Shown here: one piece after another, positions 52,991-60,805 of the stretch | Numbering within the stretch: the stretch's first letter is position 1 | Layout of the letters: each line of letters opens with the position of its first letter | DNA from: Clostridium swellfunianum | GTDB lineage: Bacteria; Bacillota; Clostridia; Clostridiales; Clostridiaceae | Reading direction: 5' to 3' | NCBI RefSeq assembly: GCF_023656515.1 | Contig: NZ_JAMOFV010000006.1 | Location: 622,335 to 686,334, forward strand | DNA: 64,000 nt | Made by a program: the position numbers and the translations under genes | The notes under the pieces: generated by a model | What the model was told of the DNA's origin: nothing | The model's database searches: none | The model's input: the letters and a program-made list of their open reading frames with translations, nothing else

Positions 52991-54274
52991 ATGGATACAG
53001 AAACAGTAATTTTAGGTGGAGGTATTTCCGGTATTGCTGCAAACTATTTTTTAGGCAAGGATAAGGCAGCCATCATATATGAACAACGAGACAGCATGGG
53101 TGGGCTATGCGATAACTTTTCTATAGGAGCTTTTAAGTTTGATACAGGCATTCATCTATCTTTTACAAGCTTTAAGGAAGTAAGGGAGGTTTTTGATATG
53201 ACTCCCTACTACACTTATAGCCCTGAGCCAATGAATTATTACAAAGGACTTTGGCTTAAGCAGCCTATTCAAAACAACCTTTTTCCACTAACTCCTGAGG
53301 AAAAGGTTAAGGCTGTTAAGGATTATATATATAAACCTGTACAAGCTGATGATTTTGAAAACTACAAATGCTGGCTTTACAGCAAATACGGCAAATATAT
53401 AACAGAACATTTTTTTCTTCCTTATACTGAAAAGTACTGGTGTGAAAGGGCAGAAAATATGGAGACAAGCTGGATAGGTAATAGGCTCTATTTGCCTGAA
53501 ATAGATGAGGTTTTATATGGGGCTATGAGCAGCGCAACCCCTAACAGGTACTATGCTCAGGAAATGAGATATCCAAAGGAAGGAGGCTACAAAGCCTTTC
53601 TGAAACCGATGCTTTCCAAAGTAAATATCAACCTTAATAAAAGAGCAGTAAAGCTTGACAGCAGTCACAAGCTCGTTGAGTTCGAGGATGGTAGCAAGGT
53701 TTATTATGAAAATTTAATCAGCAGTCTTCCTCTTCCAGCGCTTATTAAGATAATGAAGGATGTTCCCAGCGCTGTTAAGGAAGCCTCTGAAAATCTTTCA
53801 GCTACCTCTTTAATTCTAATATCAATAGGGCTTAACGTACCACAGGATGAAAGCAAAAGCATTTGGTTTTATATCTATGATAAGGATTTTCTTCCGGCAA
53901 GAGCCTATTATCCAGGGTTAAAATCCAAAAGCAATATACCTTCCCACCAAAGCTCTCTTCAATTTGAAATATATTATTCAAGAAGCAAACCATTAAGTAT
54001 GAGAAAGGAAGCCTTGGCTGAACATTTGATTCGTGTTATAGAAAAATTAAAACTGGCTAATAGAAAAGACGTGCTGTTTGTTGATATAAAAAATATACCC
54101 TATGCCAATGTAATATTTGATAAAAAGCTATATTTTAATAGAAATTTGGTTCGCCAGTATCTGAATAATCTTGGAATCCAATCAATAGGAAGGTTTGGCG
54201 AGTGGGACTACCTGTGGAGCGATCAAAGCTTTATGAGTGGAAAAAAGGCAGCTGAAAAGCTCCTTAATATGTGA
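52991..54274 (+). CDS. FAD-dependent oxidoreductase/mutase-like protein (amine oxidoreductase fold)
   Basis: A 427-residue flavoprotein with the dinucleotide-binding start TVILGGGISGIAANYFLG (GxGxxG), an acidic end of the second strand (IYEQRDSMGGLCDNF) and the later SLPLPALI and GRFGEWDYLWSDQSFMSG (FAD-contacting end). It resembles protoporphyrinogen oxidase-like and UDP-galactopyranose mutase-like enzymes used in surface polysaccharide clusters. Its position between rfbH and a glycosyltransferase suggests a sugar-related role, but the substrate is unknown. ATG 14 bases after rfbH behind GGAGG. Confidence 0.75.
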   Translation: MDTETVILGGGISGIAANYFLGKDKAAIIYEQRDSMGGLCDNFSIGAFKFDTGIHLSFTSFKEVREVFDMTPYYTYSPEPMNYYKGLWLKQPIQNNLFPLTPEEKVKAVKDYIYKPVQADDFENYKCWLYSKYGKYITEHFFLPYTEKYWCERAENMETSWIGNRLYLPEIDEVLYGAMSSATPNRYYAQEMRYPKEGGYKAFLKPMLSKVNINLNKRAVKLDSSHKLVEFEDGSKVYYENLISSLPLPALIKIMKDVPSAVKEASENLSATSLILISIGLNVPQDESKSIWFYIYDKDFLPARAYYPGLKSKSNIPSHQSSLQFEIYYSRSKPLSMRKEALAEHLIRVIEKLKLANRKDVLFVDIKNIPYANVIFDKKLYFNRNLVRQYLNNLGIQSIGRFGEWDYLWSDQSFMSGKKAAEKLLNM

Positions 54275-54300
54275 TTTTTTCACGACTTAGGAGGAATAAA

Positions 54301-55083
54301 ATGAAGGAAAAAAGTATAATTGTCATGGTTCCTTTAAATATCTCCCATTACTATGAAACTGGTAAGGAAGATAAAAATCTTCAGGAATTTGGAAACCATC
54401 TTAATAGAGAAAAAAATGATGAGGAATGGATTTGCAACAGAATAAAAATATTTATGAACTATACTCTCAAAAGCCTTAAGCTGCAAACAAATCAACACTT
54501 TAAAGCACTTGTAGTTTACAGCGAAGCTACAAAAGAACTTGTGCTTCAAGAGCTCAATAAATATGACCCTCTTCCTTCAAATATAAAGTTTATTGAATTT
54601 AGCTTGCTAGAGGATGAGATAAAAAAAACTATAAAGAAATCCAAGTATTTTTATTTTGTAAGAACTGATTCTGACGATATGTATCATAAAACCTATATTC
54701 AAAGGATGCAGGATTACACTCCTGAAAAATATACTACAGCTCTTATAAATCCCTATGGCTATTTATATGACTCAACCAACAACAAGCTTGCTAAGTGTAA
54801 AGCCAGGGTTACTTCCTGCTATACTCTAATATTTAACTCCAAGGACTATCTTGAAGGCAAAACCTATAATGTGGTAACAGATCAGATAGACTCTCAGATG
54901 TGGTTTGCCTGGAGCTATTTTCCCCGTGAAATTTTGATGGGAAGGAATTATGTATGGCATGTGCACTCTAAAAACACAATAACAAACTTTGAGCAATGGT
55001 TTACTGATACCTGGGTTGAAGAATTAAAGGATATAACTACTGATGAGGCAGAAATTGAAAAGGTATTAAAAGATTATATATAA
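54301..55083 (+). CDS. Putative glycosyltransferase (rhamnosyltransferase-like), paralogue 2
   Basis: A 260-residue paralogue of the gene at 50509. It shares YTLKSLKLQTNQHF, the DxD site in VRTDSDDMYHKTYIQRM, TALINPYGYLYDSTNNKLAK and the WHVHSKNTITNFEQWF end, with an extra N-terminal ~20 residues. Start at the ATG at 54301 behind AGGAGG; the upstream in-frame start overlaps the previous gene. The two paralogues flank rfbH and the flavoprotein, which points to a repeated glycan unit built by two related transferases (inference). Last gene of the cluster. Confidence 0.75.
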   Translation: MKEKSIIVMVPLNISHYYETGKEDKNLQEFGNHLNREKNDEEWICNRIKIFMNYTLKSLKLQTNQHFKALVVYSEATKELVLQELNKYDPLPSNIKFIEFSLLEDEIKKTIKKSKYFYFVRTDSDDMYHKTYIQRMQDYTPEKYTTALINPYGYLYDSTNNKLAKCKARVTSCYTLIFNSKDYLEGKTYNVVTDQIDSQMWFAWSYFPREILMGRNYVWHVHSKNTITNFEQWFTDTWVEELKDITTDEAEIEKVLKDYI

Positions 55084-55085
55084 AA

Positions 55086-55120
55086 ATGAAAGCCTATGAA
55101 CATATATCATAGGCTTTCAT
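55086..55120. terminator. Hairpin between the convergent glycosyltransferase and zinc-ribbon genes
   Basis: Perfect 14-bp arms (ATGAAAGCCTATGA / TCATAGGCTTTCAT); a T-run follows on the minus strand, next to the stop codon of the zinc-ribbon gene. Confidence 0.85.
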
Positions 55121-55121
55121 A

Positions 55122-56681
55122 CTAAGGGTTATACATCTTATAATTTGACGAGTCCTCGCCAACTATTCTATCAAGCTTCCAGTTGTAGCCCTTTGCACTG
55201 TCATACACAAGGTAGTAGACTGCCACAACATTAGTGGTCTTTTGCTTGCTTCCGTCTTTATAGGTAACACTTCCATAAACATATTTAGCATTGGCAAGGC
55301 CTTTTGGAGACGCAACCTTATCAGTCTTAAAGCTCTTTGCTTCTTCTGGTGTTATTTTATGGCTGTTTGAGTACCAGAAGAATATATTATTTGATTCTAT
55401 TTCACGGTTTGCAATACTTGAAACTATAAAGTCCTTTGAAATTTCATTTACTGTAACGCCATCAACTACAGGCTTTGTTTTTTTAAGCAAGTCCACTTTA
55501 GTGAAGGATACTGCAAAGGTATAGTCTGTTGATAGAGTAGACTTAAGTTCCCCTGCTTCATTTTGCTTTTTTACAGAAACATTAATAGTTCCATTTTGTG
55601 CGTCAAACCTTTTATCTCCCACATTAATGCTTTTAGTAAAACTGTCACTTACATAAAAACCTTTTCCTCCAAATACATCTGGATGGGTTACCGTTTGATT
55701 GATAGTATCCTTTTTAATAACCTCAAGAAGCTTATCCTGAGAGAAGGCTGGTGATAAAGCCAGAGCAAAATCATCACTGCTGTTTCTTTCAATGGATGCC
55801 ACTTTCCAAACTTCATCTTCAAAATTAAGCTGACATTTTACTTTTCCGGAAGCTGCCACTAGGCCGCTGTCTATAGCTGCATCTATCATCACTTCTTCTT
55901 TGAAATTATCATAATCTGGTGTTCTTGAAGCTATAGCAAGGGTTTTAACATCTTCCCCGCTTAAGGATTTTTCTGCACCAGAAACATTTATATTTGCTTT
56001 CTTAACTTCCTCTAGAATCTGCTTTTCATCCATTCCTACCAAGGGCTTTACAGCAGTTTCTCCAACAAGCTCTATTTTATCGCTAATAGTCCACTTGTCC
56101 TTTCCTTCATAAATGTATTGAAGCGATAATAAAGTATTAACTTCAAGGCTGCCATTGTTTAGGACTACAGCTGCCTTGATATCGTCTTTTTTCTCGCTTT
56201 TGTTAGTGATTCTTTCCTTAATACTGAAGCTCTTAATATAGTTTTTCTTAATTTCAAGGTTTGTACCCTTCGGAAGTACTATTGTCTTACCTGTAATGTC
56301 CCCTTTTATTCTTCCTTCATCAACAGGCTGTCCAATTAAATATGAGTATCCAAAGGCTCCTACTGCTATCATTAAAACTACGGTTGCTATTGAAATAACT
56401 AGTTTTCTTTTTTTAAATATTGCTTTTAATTTTCCGAAGAACTTGTCTTTTTTATACCCTTTTATCTGCTCCTCTGTTATTGCGGGCATAGTTAAAGTAT
56501 CGAATTTTTCTCTTTGTTTAGACTGTTCTACTGTTTCAGTTATTTTTTCCTGTTCCTCCTGCTGCAGTTCAACCTGTTCTGTTATTACAGCAGTTGGCTC
56601 TTCTATCTTTGTTCCGCAGTAAGGGCAAAACTTTAGACCATTAATATTGTCAAATTCGCTTTTACAGCTGTTGCAAATCAT
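55122..56681 (-). CDS. Zinc-ribbon membrane protein with large extracytoplasmic domain
   Basis: A 519-residue protein. The first ~25 residues form a zinc ribbon (CNSCKSEFDN...CPYCGTKI; two CxxC). A Glu/Gln-rich segment follows, then one membrane helix at about 100-120 (VISIATVVLMIAVGAFGYSY), and the rest is an outer domain with alpha/beta repeats in two similar halves, each centred on a VxxLxxxLKxTIxxT-like segment. This zinc ribbon-TM-extracellular layout is common in Firmicutes with no assigned function. I start at the ATG at 56679-56681 behind AGGAGG; a longer form could start at 56711, inside the first hairpin repeat. Its leader carries three 45-bp repeats. Confidence 0.75.
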   Translation of the reverse strand: MICNSCKSEFDNINGLKFCPYCGTKIEEPTAVITEQVELQQEEQEKITETVEQSKQREKFDTLTMPAITEEQIKGYKKDKFFGKLKAIFKKRKLVISIATVVLMIAVGAFGYSYLIGQPVDEGRIKGDITGKTIVLPKGTNLEIKKNYIKSFSIKERITNKSEKKDDIKAAVVLNNGSLEVNTLLSLQYIYEGKDKWTISDKIELVGETAVKPLVGMDEKQILEEVKKANINVSGAEKSLSGEDVKTLAIASRTPDYDNFKEEVMIDAAIDSGLVAASGKVKCQLNFEDEVWKVASIERNSSDDFALALSPAFSQDKLLEVIKKDTINQTVTHPDVFGGKGFYVSDSFTKSINVGDKRFDAQNGTINVSVKKQNEAGELKSTLSTDYTFAVSFTKVDLLKKTKPVVDGVTVNEISKDFIVSSIANREIESNNIFFWYSNSHKITPEEAKSFKTDKVASPKGLANAKYVYGSVTYKDGSKQKTTNVVAVYYLVYDSAKGYNWKLDRIVGEDSSNYKMYNP

Positions 56682-56686
56682 TTGTA

Positions 56687-56821
56687 CCTCCTGTATTCCT
56701 TTTTTGCACATACTAATTATTAATTAGTATGCCTCCTGTATTCCTTCTTTGCACATACCAATTATTAATTGGTATGCCTCCTGTATTCCTTTTTTGTACG
56801 TAACAATTATAAGCTATTATG
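56687..56821 (-). repeat. Three tandem 45-bp leader repeats with compensatory hairpins and SD motifs
   Basis: Units at 56687-56731, 56732-56776 and 56777-56821, all exactly 45 bases. Each ends on the minus strand with AGGAGG. Two contain perfect 11-bp palindromes, CATACTAATTA / TAATTAGTATG and CATACCAATTA / TAATTGGTATG, which differ at one base pair but keep the pairing (T-A to C-G). The third unit has lost most of the palindrome. Hairpin ATGs open tiny frames (MCKEGIQEAY then stop) upstream of the real start. Confidence 0.85.
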
Positions 56822-57003
56822 CCTCCAAAACTTATCTAAATATGTAGTTAAAACTCAATAATATAAAAACATTGTAACATATTAGCTCTATCTTGAGAAT
56901 AATGATGTTTATGCCGCTTCATAAAAAATTAATAAAGTTGCCTCTTTGTCGTCATAAACTGATTTTAGAATAAGGTAACGAACTAAACATAAGGAGAGAT
57001 TAT

Positions 57004-57885
57004 ATGAAGCTATTTTTAAATTTTGGTTTTGCATGGATATCTATTTTATTAGCAGTGGCTTTAAGCATTGTATATGTACTTAGAAAAGCAATTATTATAT
57101 CTAAGGGCAAGAATTCATTTTTTATAAAGTTAAACAAAAGTCTTAGAAAACACCATAAAATTATGGGAATGCTTCTAGTTGCTGCAGGACTTATACACGG
57201 TTATTTTTCTTCAGAAAAGCTTCTAAGCCTTAACTTAGGAACAGTAGCTTGGGTGGTGTCTATTCTTTTGGGCTTAAATTGGATGCTTAGAAAGTCCCTG
57301 TCAAAATATAAGGGTTGGATTTTTTATCACAGGCTTTTGACAGCAGCATTTATACTTACAATAATACTCCACATAGTAGATGTAGGCGGAATCCAGGTTC
57401 ATAAGCTTTTATTAGGCACTGGCACTGCTTCTGGGCAAAAGGTTTCAGTTGATGATTTTAATAATAAAATACAAGGAGCAACCTTCAAGGATGGTACCTA
57501 TGAGGGTGAGGCTGACGGCTATAGACCTGGACTTAAAGTATCAGTTGAAATTAAGAATAATACAATTACTTCTATTGAGATTGTTTCACATAATGAAGTT
57601 AATTCTAAATTCTATCAAAAGGCACTTGATGGTGTTCCCCAAGAAATATTGGACAGTCAGAGTACTTCTGTAGACGCTGTTTCAGGAGCGACCTTTACTT
57701 CCATTGGAATAATGAACGCGGTAAATGACGCTTTATCGGAGGCTTTAGTTAGCGGTACCCTTCCTGACAGCAAGACTTTGCCTCAGAATCGTGGACATGA
57801 GAAAGGCCCCGGCGGCGGCAGAGGTACTAGTGGAGAGAGAATTCCCGGCGGAAACAGTGTACCTGGGGAAAAAAGAAGATTTTAA
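57004..57885 (+). CDS. Membrane FMN-binding protein with ferric-reductase-like helices
   Basis: A 293-residue protein. The N-terminal ~135 residues hold four or five membrane helices with paired His positions (LRKHHKIMGMLLVAAGLIHG; FYHRLLTAAFILTIILHIVD), a pattern typical of b-type-haem ferric-reductase-like domains. Then an FMN_bind domain (about 150-245) ending VDAVSGATFTSIGIMNAV, with the SGAT/T flavinylation-type motif. The tail is Gly/Arg/Pro-rich (RGHEKGPGGGRGTSGERI). It probably moves electrons across the membrane, in the manner of Rnf- or Nqr-linked FMN proteins (inference). ATG at 57004 behind AAGGAGAG. Confidence 0.82.
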   Translation: MKLFLNFGFAWISILLAVALSIVYVLRKAIIISKGKNSFFIKLNKSLRKHHKIMGMLLVAAGLIHGYFSSEKLLSLNLGTVAWVVSILLGLNWMLRKSLSKYKGWIFYHRLLTAAFILTIILHIVDVGGIQVHKLLLGTGTASGQKVSVDDFNNKIQGATFKDGTYEGEADGYRPGLKVSVEIKNNTITSIEIVSHNEVNSKFYQKALDGVPQEILDSQSTSVDAVSGATFTSIGIMNAVNDALSEALVSGTLPDSKTLPQNRGHEKGPGGGRGTSGERIPGGNSVPGEKRRF

Positions 57886-57943
57886 AATTAAATATAGTGC
57901 TGTATAATTGGTTTATAGCTAATTATTTCTTAAGGAGTATTTT

Positions 57944-58681
57944 ATGAAAAGAAAAAGACAGTTTAGGATTATTGCTTTTCTAGCCTTTGCAGTATTAATC
58001 GCTTTTGCAGCAAACTGGCTGTTTAGCTCCTATAAACCAGCTGATGAGGCTGTTGCGGTTTTTAACAGCAGCAATGTAGAGGTTTCTTTAGACAAATATA
58101 TTACCTTCACTCCAAAAAACAAAACACCTGATACAGCGCTTATATTTTACCCTGGCGGCAAGGTGGAGCCTGAAGCCTATGCGCCTCTATGCAGCAAGAT
58201 TGCAGCTCAAGGCTTTATGGTAATAATTCCTTCCATGCCCTTGAATCTAGCCGTATTAAGTCCTGAGAAGGCTGATGAGGTTATTAAGGCTTATCCTAGC
58301 ATAAAAAATTGGGCTGTTGGAGGACATTCTCTAGGTGGAGTAATGGCTGCCAGCTTTGCTAAAAAGCATTTAAACGAAGTGAAGGCTCTAGCTCTTTTTG
58401 CAAGCTATCCTCAAAACAAGGATGATTTGTCTTCTGCAGAGCTTAAGGTTTTATCTGTTTGGGGCAGCGAAGACGGCTGTGCTGATATAGGCAAAATAAA
58501 AGCAGCTGAAAATATTCTGCCTAAAACCTCAGTATTTAAGGAAATTTCCGGAGGCAATCACGCTCAGTTTGGAAGCTATGGATTTCAAAAGGGCGACAAG
58601 GAAGCAAAGATTTCTAGCTTGGAACAGCAAAGCTTGGCTGTTCAGTATACAGTAAATCTTTTAAGCGAAATATCAAAATAG
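57944..58681 (+). CDS. Membrane-anchored alpha/beta hydrolase
   Basis: A 245-residue hydrolase. A basic N terminus and one hydrophobic helix (IIAFLAFAVLIAFAANWLF) anchor or export it. The fold starts at TALIFYPGGKVEPE (oxyanion region), the nucleophile is Ser in VGGHSLGGVMAAS (GHSLGG), the acid is probably Asp in SVWGSEDGCADIG, and the His is in SGGNHAQFG. The length and motifs fit the PF12695-type family. Substrate unknown. ATG at 57944 behind AAGGAG, 58 bases after the FMN gene, so possibly co-transcribed. Confidence 0.82.
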   Translation: MKRKRQFRIIAFLAFAVLIAFAANWLFSSYKPADEAVAVFNSSNVEVSLDKYITFTPKNKTPDTALIFYPGGKVEPEAYAPLCSKIAAQGFMVIIPSMPLNLAVLSPEKADEVIKAYPSIKNWAVGGHSLGGVMAASFAKKHLNEVKALALFASYPQNKDDLSSAELKVLSVWGSEDGCADIGKIKAAENILPKTSVFKEISGGNHAQFGSYGFQKGDKEAKISSLEQQSLAVQYTVNLLSEISK

Positions 58682-58683
58682 AA

Positions 58684-58712
58684 AAAACACATAGGTAATT
58701 CCTATGTGTTTT
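58684..58712. terminator. Terminator between the hydrolase and queG
   Basis: Perfect 12-bp arms (AAAACACATAGG / CCTATGTGTTTT). It overlaps the 3' end of queG and is usable for both convergent genes. Confidence 0.85.
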
Positions 58713-59616
58713 CCTTATCCTCGTCGTTTATGTCTAAAAGCTCGTGGTTTCTAACCAGAACTGGTCTGCCTCTCCAGCTGAAAGCTCTATCCTTGTACCT
58801 TCTAATAAACTCTTTATTAGATATATCTTTTATTTCGTCGTATTCCAGCCTGTGTTTTAGGTTTTCTCTAAATTCTTTTATTGGTGTCTCCTGAATATTT
58901 CTATTGTGCGGACAAACATCCTGACAAACATCGCAGCCCCATATCAATTCATGCTTTTTAAGGATTTCAATATCTTCCTCGGTTAAGTCCCTTTTCTTTT
59001 GAGTTATATAGGATCTGCACATTAAGGGATTTATTGTGAAATCACCTAGAATACACTGACCAGGACACTTCCTTACGCAATTAAAGCACTGGTAACAGGT
59101 TCTATCCTGAGGTTTATCAGCTTCAAAGGCATAGTTGTTTATGATATATCCAATAAAAACATAGGAGCCATACTTATCTGTTATTATATGATTATTGATT
59201 CCAAAAAAACCCACTCCAGCCTTGTAAGCTAAATATCTGTCGCTGAAGGGGCCTGTATCTACAAAGGCTTTATAGTTGAACCCTTCTATGTTTTCCTTTA
59301 GAAAAGCCGCTATTTCCTCCAACTTAGCCTTTGCAATATTATGATAGTCCAAGCTGTAGGTGTATTTTGACAGGTTTGCATCTTCTTTTTTCCCTATGTA
59401 GTATGGAAATAAACAAACTATAATAGATTTAGCATCCTCTAAGGTGAGTTTAGGGTAGATTCTTTTTTCAAAGTCCTTTTCTTCGAAGCCGGTTATGTAA
59501 CCTCGAGCTATTTGTTTTTTCCAAATTTCTTCAAAATCATAAAATGGTTCTGCCGCTGCTATACCCACATGGTCAATATTTATTGAATTACAAAAGCTTA
59601 TGAGCTTATTTTTCAT
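58702..59616 (-). CDS. queG: Epoxyqueuosine reductase QueG-like 4Fe-4S protein
   Basis: Final step of queuosine synthesis on tRNA, reducing epoxyqueuosine with a cobalamin and two 4Fe-4S clusters. The 304-residue protein has CYQCFNCVRKCPGQCI and CDVCQDVCPHNRNI, giving the two CxxCxxCxxxCP clusters, plus the N-terminal QueG region with FVDTGPFSDRYLAYKAGVGF and GSYVFIGYI. It is shorter than E. coli QueG because the C-terminal HEAT-repeat part is absent, as in many Firmicutes. Its ATG lacks a close SD: GAGAGGTG lies 29 bases upstream with a hairpin between (see next entry). Other queuosine genes are not in the window. Confidence 0.88.
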   Translation of the reverse strand: MKNKLISFCNSINIDHVGIAAAEPFYDFEEIWKKQIARGYITGFEEKDFEKRIYPKLTLEDAKSIIVCLFPYYIGKKEDANLSKYTYSLDYHNIAKAKLEEIAAFLKENIEGFNYKAFVDTGPFSDRYLAYKAGVGFFGINNHIITDKYGSYVFIGYIINNYAFEADKPQDRTCYQCFNCVRKCPGQCILGDFTINPLMCRSYITQKKRDLTEEDIEILKKHELIWGCDVCQDVCPHNRNIQETPIKEFRENLKHRLEYDEIKDISNKEFIRRYKDRAFSWRGRPVLVRNHELLDINDEDKENT

Positions 59617-59653
59617 ATGAATGTCGGGTAGACAATACCGACTTTCACCTCTC
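59616..59653 (-). promoter_or_regulatory. Hairpin between Shine-Dalgarno and start of queG, possible preQ1-like leader
   Basis: On the minus strand GAGAGGTG (59646-59653) is followed by a 5-bp stem GTCGG / CCGAC (59638-59642, 59623-59627) enclosing a 10-base loop that ends CTAC, then an A-rich tail containing the start codon (ATATGAAAAATAAG). The 5-bp stem, 10-base loop, CUAC-like 3' loop end and A-rich tail are features of preQ1-I riboswitches, which would be apt for a queuosine gene, but I cannot confirm the tertiary pairings. Confidence 0.4.
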
Positions 59654-59666
59654 TTTCAATATAAAA

Positions 59667-59690
59667 TGAGGGGGAGTTTATTCCCCCTCA
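59667..59690 (-). terminator. Terminator after the 116-residue protein gene
   Basis: TGAGGGGGA-GTTTAT-TCCCCCTCA, GC-rich, followed on the minus strand by TTTTAT. Confidence 0.85.
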
Positions 59691-59731
59691 TAAGAACCCT
59701 TATATCCTTTGATTAGCCTCGGATTATTGAT

Positions 59732-60082
59732 TTATATACCGTTATCTTCAAGTTCAAAAGCTAAGCTGTCGTCTACGAACAAAATAAAATCACTTATAGT
59801 TTCAAATTCACCTCTGCTTAAGCTTTTAAAATTGTTAGTGAGGTAAAATACTATTATCTTTTTAAACACCTGACATTCTTTAAAGTTTAACTCTAGCGGA
59901 TAGCTTTGCTTTTCAGGCTGTTCCTTATGCATTGCCTCAACCTTGCTCTTTATGCTTTCTACTGCTGCTATTTCTTCATCTCCATAAAATACGGACCATA
60001 TTCCATAGCCTGCAGCTTCATTTATTATTCTATGCAAAACTTCAAGGTTTTGTTTTGCTACTCCAAAGGTTACATTTATCAT
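59732..60082 (-). CDS. Hypothetical protein, 116 residues
   Basis: Not recognised. It begins MINVTFGVAKQNLEVLHRII and continues with an alpha-helix, a beta strand (IWSVFYGD) and a C-terminal helical half rich in Phe and Asp (ISDFILFVDDSLAFELEDNG). Soluble by lack of signal or membrane stretch. ATG at 60080-60082 behind GGAG. It is upstream of queG with a terminator between, so no operon is implied. Confidence 0.5.
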   Translation of the reverse strand: MINVTFGVAKQNLEVLHRIINEAAGYGIWSVFYGDEEIAAVESIKSKVEAMHKEQPEKQSYPLELNFKECQVFKKIIVFYLTNNFKSLSRGEFETISDFILFVDDSLAFELEDNGI

Positions 60083-60157
60083 TTTTATTTCTCCTTTTAT
60101 CTGTACTGATTTAGATCACTTGACTGCGTAATTCAACATTACACTTGAACATAGCTA

Positions 60158-60718
60158 TTACCTAATATAATTAATAGAATTCTCTTTTCTTGGCAAGGCC
60201 TTTGATATATTTACCTTTTTATAACCGATAGCCGCCGCATGAATTTGCTTGTAGCCTTCTGGAATTCCTAATTCCTTTAGATATTCCTTGCCTTCCTCAC
60301 TGTTTAAAAGATATGCAATAAATCCAATCCAGCAGGAGCCTATATTTAAAGCTTCTGCGGCTAGAAGCATGTTCTCCATTGCTGCTGCACAGTCTACTGC
60401 AGCATAATGATTTGTGTTGTCGCCAGAAATCAGTATAACAGTTGGTGCATTGTAAAACACATGGAACTTTTCATTTTCCCCAACTCTTTTTACATAGTCA
60501 TCCTCCGACTTTCTAGCTAGCTCTTTGAAGCTTTCACTAAGGCGATTCAAAAGTTTTTTATTCTGAACTACTGTAAAATGCCAGGGCTGTTTGTTTGTGG
60601 CGCTGGGCGCGTAGATGCCTGCTTCTAATATTTCCTTTAGTTCTTCCTCGTTTATTTGCTCTGGCTTAAATGCTCTTATGCTTCTTCTGCTTCTAATTAC
60701 TTCTAAGGTTTCATTCAT
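60158..60718 (-). CDS. Nitroreductase family protein
   Basis: FMN-dependent oxidoreductase of 186 residues. The N terminus VIRSRRSIRAFKPEQI carries the Arg-rich FMN phosphate-binding motif. SATNKQPWHFTVVQN and the C-terminal IGSCWIGFI and EGYKQIHAAAIGYKK regions are typical. The family reduces nitro, quinone and flavin substrates with NAD(P)H; the specific role is open. I start at the ATG at 60716-60718, seven bases after GGAGGG; the ORF start at 60733 overlaps it. Confidence 0.9.
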   Translation of the reverse strand: MNETLEVIRSRRSIRAFKPEQINEEELKEILEAGIYAPSATNKQPWHFTVVQNKKLLNRLSESFKELARKSEDDYVKRVGENEKFHVFYNAPTVILISGDNTNHYAAVDCAAAMENMLLAAEALNIGSCWIGFIAYLLNSEEGKEYLKELGIPEGYKQIHAAAIGYKKVNISKALPRKENSINYIR

Positions 60719-60805
60719 AGTGGAGCCCTCCATAAATAAATAAATAAATATAAGAATATGTAGATATATACTTGCTTTTTAAGCTTTATATTTTTATTTT
60801 ACCAA

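Noticed and set aside
56687..56821. CRISPR-like tandem repeats
   Set aside because: The units are contiguous with no unique spacers and include SD and start motifs; no cas genes are present.
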